Assembly (NCBI GenBank): GCA_023484365.1
Contig: JAMDBA010000011.1
Coordinates: forward strand, 1-15,522
Length of the DNA: 15,522 nt
Origin: Patescibacteria group bacterium
Lineage (GTDB): Bacteria; Patescibacteria; Paceibacteria; UBA6257; 2-01-FULL-56-20
Direction: 5' to 3'
In this document: piece by piece, positions 12,776 to 15,522 of the stretch
How positions within the stretch are numbered: position 1 is the first letter of the stretch
Layout: each line of letters opens with the position of its first letter
The notes under the pieces: model-generated
What the model was told of the DNA's origin: nothing
The model's database searches: none
Seen by the model: only the letters and a program-made list of their open reading frames with translations
Made by a program: the position numbers and the translations under genes

Positions 12776-14432
12776 ATTTATCAAAATAATCCATTCTTTC
12801 AGCAAGAAGGAGCTAATTATTTTTATCGCCGCCGTTGTTTTGGCGGTTTTAAGCGCTTTATCTATTTCTGTTATTTATTTGGCAAAATCGGCGAAGCTTG
12901 TGCCTGTCGCGGGAGGGGAATATACCGAAGGGATGGTCGGGCAGCCGGTTGATATTAATCCGGTAACCGCCAGAAGCGAAACCGACCAGGCGCTTGTCCA
13001 TTTAATGTTCACCAACCTTTATTCTGTCGCCAGCACGATACAGCCGGACGCCAATAGTCAGACGTGGGATGTTCGCTTAAAGGATAATGTTTTCTGGCAG
13101 GACGGCCAAAAGCTGACGAGCGACGATGTTATTTTTACAATTGACAGCATCCAGAATCCCGACAGCAATTCTCCGCTTTTTTCCAGCTGGCAGGGAATCG
13201 CCGCTAATCGTGTCAGCGAGCTGGAGATTCAGTTTGTTTTGAGCAGTCCGTATGTATTCTTTAAAAATAATTTAAAAAATCTTTATATTTTGCCCAAGCA
13301 TCTTTATGCCGATGTTCCGGTTGCTAATTGGCGGTTGTCCGATTACAACTTAAAGCCGATAGGCAGCGGTCCTTATAAGTTCGTTGATTTTGATAAACAA
13401 CCGAACGGTTTTATTAACGATTATTATCTTCAGGCGAGCGATAACTATTTTGCCGGCAAGCCGCTAATCAGTAATTTTAATATCAAGTTTTTCGCCAATC
13501 AGGACGATTTAATAAAAGATTTTAACGCGGGAAAAATTGACGGCGCCGGCGGAATTCCGACGAGCGTGCTGGGCTCGCTTAAGCGTCCATACGAGCTTAC
13601 GAGTTTTAATTTACCCAGTTATTACGCGGTGTTTTTCAACCAAAACATCAGTTTGGCGCTTAAAGAAGCGGCGGTCAGGCAGGCGCTAAGTATGGTTGTT
13701 GACCGGAATAGCATCATAAGCAGCGTTTTCGGCGGCCGGGCGACGGCTGTCAGCGGACCAATTCCGCCTTTTTTGCCGGAATACGACAGTTCTTCAAGCC
13801 CTGCGGCTTTTAACGCCAGTTCTACGGAAGAAGCGGCTGCTCTTTTAGACCAGGACGGCTGGAAGATGAATCCTGCCGACGGTTATCGCGAAAAAATAGT
13901 CAAAGGCACGAAAGTCGGTTTGCAATTTAACTTGGTTGTTCCCGACGAAGATTTTCTTATGAAAACGGCGAATATTTTGCAGTCGGAGTGGCAGAGTATC
14001 GGCGCCCAGGTCAATATCGTTTCGCTCTCGCCGGACGATGTCAGTCAGGCGGTTAAATACAGAAATTACCAAATGTTCCTTTTTGGCAACATCTTGAATC
14101 CGCCGGCAGATCTTTATGCTTTCTGGGATTCTTCAGAATCAAATTATCCCGGTCTTAACTTGGCGCTTTACAGCAACACAAACGTGGACAATCTAATAGG
14201 AAAGATTAGGCGGGAATCAGATCCGGCTGCCCGTCAAATTCTTTTGAATTCGCTTCAGGAGGCGATTGTTTCAGACGCGCCAGCCGTGTTTCTTTATTCT
14301 CCTGATTATCTTTATATATCCAATAAAGATTTAGGAGGCATCCCTGGCGGATATATAGATCAGCCGATAAATAGGTTTGACAGCATCTTGAAATGGTTTA
14401 TCCAGAAAGCGATAGTTATAAAAAATGGGTAA
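12765..14432 (+). CDS. Membrane-anchored family 5 solute-binding protein (peptide/nickel type)
   Basis: Extracytoplasmic solute-binding protein of the DppA/OppA class. A positively charged N-terminus and one hydrophobic helix (~16-40) have no lipobox Cys, so it is probably an uncleaved membrane anchor. The binding domain runs from about 52 (GEYTEGMVGQPVDINPVTA) to 540. Family motifs: LVHLMFTNLYS, LKDNVFWQDGQKLTSDDVIFT, IGSGPYKF and EAAVRQALSMVVDRNSI. 555 residues is normal. Start codon is TTG at 12765 or 12768, since no ATG occurs until residue 57; it lies inside secG. No permease or ATPase is nearby, so its transporter partner, if any, is elsewhere. It overlaps the next gene by eight bases. 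Confidence 0.9.
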   Translation: MLAKFIKIIHSFSKKELIIFIAAVVLAVLSALSISVIYLAKSAKLVPVAGGEYTEGMVGQPVDINPVTARSETDQALVHLMFTNLYSVASTIQPDANSQTWDVRLKDNVFWQDGQKLTSDDVIFTIDSIQNPDSNSPLFSSWQGIAANRVSELEIQFVLSSPYVFFKNNLKNLYILPKHLYADVPVANWRLSDYNLKPIGSGPYKFVDFDKQPNGFINDYYLQASDNYFAGKPLISNFNIKFFANQDDLIKDFNAGKIDGAGGIPTSVLGSLKRPYELTSFNLPSYYAVFFNQNISLALKEAAVRQALSMVVDRNSIISSVFGGRATAVSGPIPPFLPEYDSSSSPAAFNASSTEEAAALLDQDGWKMNPADGYREKIVKGTKVGLQFNLVVPDEDFLMKTANILQSEWQSIGAQVNIVSLSPDDVSQAVKYRNYQMFLFGNILNPPADLYAFWDSSESNYPGLNLALYSNTNVDNLIGKIRRESDPAARQILLNSLQEAIVSDAPAVFLYSPDYLYISNKDLGGIPGGYIDQPINRFDSILKWFIQKAIVIKNG

Positions 14433-15450
14433 TAATAAAAAATACGAAAAATTCAGAGGTGATATTTTAAGCTTCAGCGATCAGCTAAGTTTGAATGGCG
14501 TTGATTTTTCAAATCTTGAAAAAATAAAAAAAAATAAATACGACGCTTTGGTTGTTTTGGGGATGGGCGGATCGGGGCTGGTTGGCAATGTTTTGCGGGC
14601 GGTTAAAAAAGATCTCCATTTAAATGTGCCTATTATTTCCCATAAAGATTACGGTTTGCCGGATATTTACCACAAAAATCCGTTTTATTTGGCAGTTTCT
14701 TTTTCGGGAAACACCGAAGAGACGCTTTCCGGACTAAGCGAAGCGGTAAAAAATAAAAAATCTTTGGCGGTTATTACCGGAGGAGGCGAGTTAAAAAGGA
14801 GGGCGGAAGCGTTAAAGTTGCCTTTGGCGGCATTCTTGCCGTCGGGCTTGACTCCAAGACAATCTATTGGTAAAATGTCTTATATAAGTTTTAAATTGCT
14901 CAAATCGGCATTTCCTTCACTTAAATTACCGGATTATTCCTTTGACCGTAAGTCCGTGAGCGAGATCTCGCTTTCGCCGGAATCGCTTAAAGATTTGGGC
15001 CGCGAAATAGCGGAACGGATTAAAAATTGTGTTGTCGCTGTTTACACGGACGAATCAAGCCAAGATCTCGGCTATATATGGAAGATAAACCTTAACGAGA
15101 CGGCAAAAATAAAAGCGTTTAGCAATGTTTTGCCGGAGATGTCTCACAACGAAATTGGCGGTTTTGAAATAAATAATAAAAATACAGCCACGATTTTCCT
15201 TGAATCTATTTATAAAACCGAAAAGTATCAAAAAAATATAAGCAAAAAAATATCTTTAGTTAAGAAAGTTTTAAAAAATTATGGTGTTAGGGTAATAGAA
15301 GTTAAATGGAATGGTAAAACTAGTATGGAAAAATTATGGGAATCAATAATTTTATCAGCTTGGGTTTCTTATTATTCCGCCAAGGAAAATAAAGTTGATC
15401 CATATAAAACTGAAATAATTGAAAATTTGAAAAAGTTAATGAAAAAATAA
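14425..15450 (+). CDS. Bifunctional phosphoglucose/phosphomannose isomerase
   Basis: SIS-domain sugar isomerase acting on glucose-6-phosphate and mannose-6-phosphate to form fructose-6-phosphate. GMGGSG (46-51) and FSGNTEETL (93-101) bind phosphate, and PRQSIG (144-149) is conserved. Glu225 (NETAK) and His241 (LPEMSHNEI) are spaced 16 residues apart, as are the catalytic Glu203 and His219 of the archaeal PGI/PMI enzyme. The C-terminal bact-PGI_C region is complete (341 residues). The ATG at 14425 overlaps the preceding stop by eight bases. It is the last gene of the operon. It can feed both glycolysis and mannose-derived cell-surface sugars; no dedicated regulation seen. Confidence 0.93.
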   Translation: MGNNKKYEKFRGDILSFSDQLSLNGVDFSNLEKIKKNKYDALVVLGMGGSGLVGNVLRAVKKDLHLNVPIISHKDYGLPDIYHKNPFYLAVSFSGNTEETLSGLSEAVKNKKSLAVITGGGELKRRAEALKLPLAAFLPSGLTPRQSIGKMSYISFKLLKSAFPSLKLPDYSFDRKSVSEISLSPESLKDLGREIAERIKNCVVAVYTDESSQDLGYIWKINLNETAKIKAFSNVLPEMSHNEIGGFEINNKNTATIFLESIYKTEKYQKNISKKISLVKKVLKNYGVRVIEVKWNGKTSMEKLWESIILSAWVSYYSAKENKVDPYKTEIIENLKKLMKK

Positions 15451-15522
15451 ATTTTAAAACAACAGCCCCATTTCTGTTATATGCTGGGGTGGCGGAACCC
15501 CGCAGCAGAGCAAAGCTCGCTA
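15451..15522. other. Structured non-coding tail, cut by window end
   Basis: TGCTG-GGGT (15482-15490) can pair with ACCC-CG-CAGCA (15497-15507), and GAGC-AAA-GCTC follows (15508-15518). CCCCA (15466-15470) could instead pair with TGGGG, giving a competing fold. It may be an operon terminator or the edge of a repeat or RNA; no T-tract is visible before the window ends. Confidence 0.4.

Noticed and set aside
1..15522. CRISPR array, transposase or insertion sequence
   Set aside because: No regularly spaced repeats, Cas-like proteins, transposase motifs or terminal repeats with target duplications were found.

Overview
The window looks like chromosomal DNA of a small-genome, ultra-compact bacterium, most likely Candidate Phyla Radiation (Patescibacteria, Parcubacteria-like). 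This is an inference from several features: tightly packed and overlapping genes; few clear Shine-Dalgarno sequences; several promoters whose -10 box sits exactly six bases before the ATG, which suggests leaderless mRNAs; and the mix of genes (plasma-membrane-type H+-ATPase, secG next to an orphan solute-binding protein and a bifunctional PGI/PMI). TGA ends tyrS and the yvlD-like gene, so code 25 (UGA = Gly, as in SR1/Gracilibacteria) does not apply. No rRNA or taxonomic marker was available to confirm placement.

Layout. 2-1720: 5'-truncated lepA (EF4) with a striking in-frame 87-bp tandem duplication at the window edge. 1768-4095 (-): type IIIA P-type H+-ATPase, convergent with lepA. 4096-4451: AT-rich intergenic region with an inverted repeat and a possible 15-codon leader ORF. 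4452-6281: chromosomal-type parA-parB. 6312-9107: a possible tyrosine-containing leader ORF with a terminator-like hairpin, then tyrS and gpmI overlapping by ATGA. 9115-9186: tRNA-Val(UAC).

9191-9700 (-) is a self-contained unit for an unrecognised 123-residue basic protein, with near-consensus promoter, perfect Shine-Dalgarno and strong terminator. 9763-12113 is an AT-richer accessory block. It holds a clear DpnI-type methyl-directed restriction endonuclease (for Gm6ATC), a 57-codon ORF just behind it, a convergent GIY-YIG nuclease, and an Xre-ImmA/IrrE pair divergent from the nuclease across a short operator-like dyad. It reads as a small defence or stress module placed between tRNA-Val and housekeeping genes.

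12210-15450 is a four-gene overlapping operon: yvlD-like membrane protein, secG, membrane-anchored family 5 solute-binding protein, and bifunctional phosphoglucose/phosphomannose isomerase. The last 72 bases hold hairpin-rich sequence cut by the window end.

How the genes fit together: the core genes cover translation (lepA, tyrS, tRNA-Val), chromosome segregation (parAB), lower and upper glycolysis (gpmI, pgi/pmi), energisation of the membrane (H+-ATPase) and secretion (secG). The most unusual biology is the DpnI / GIY-YIG / Xre-ImmA block and the repeated leaderless-promoter geometry.
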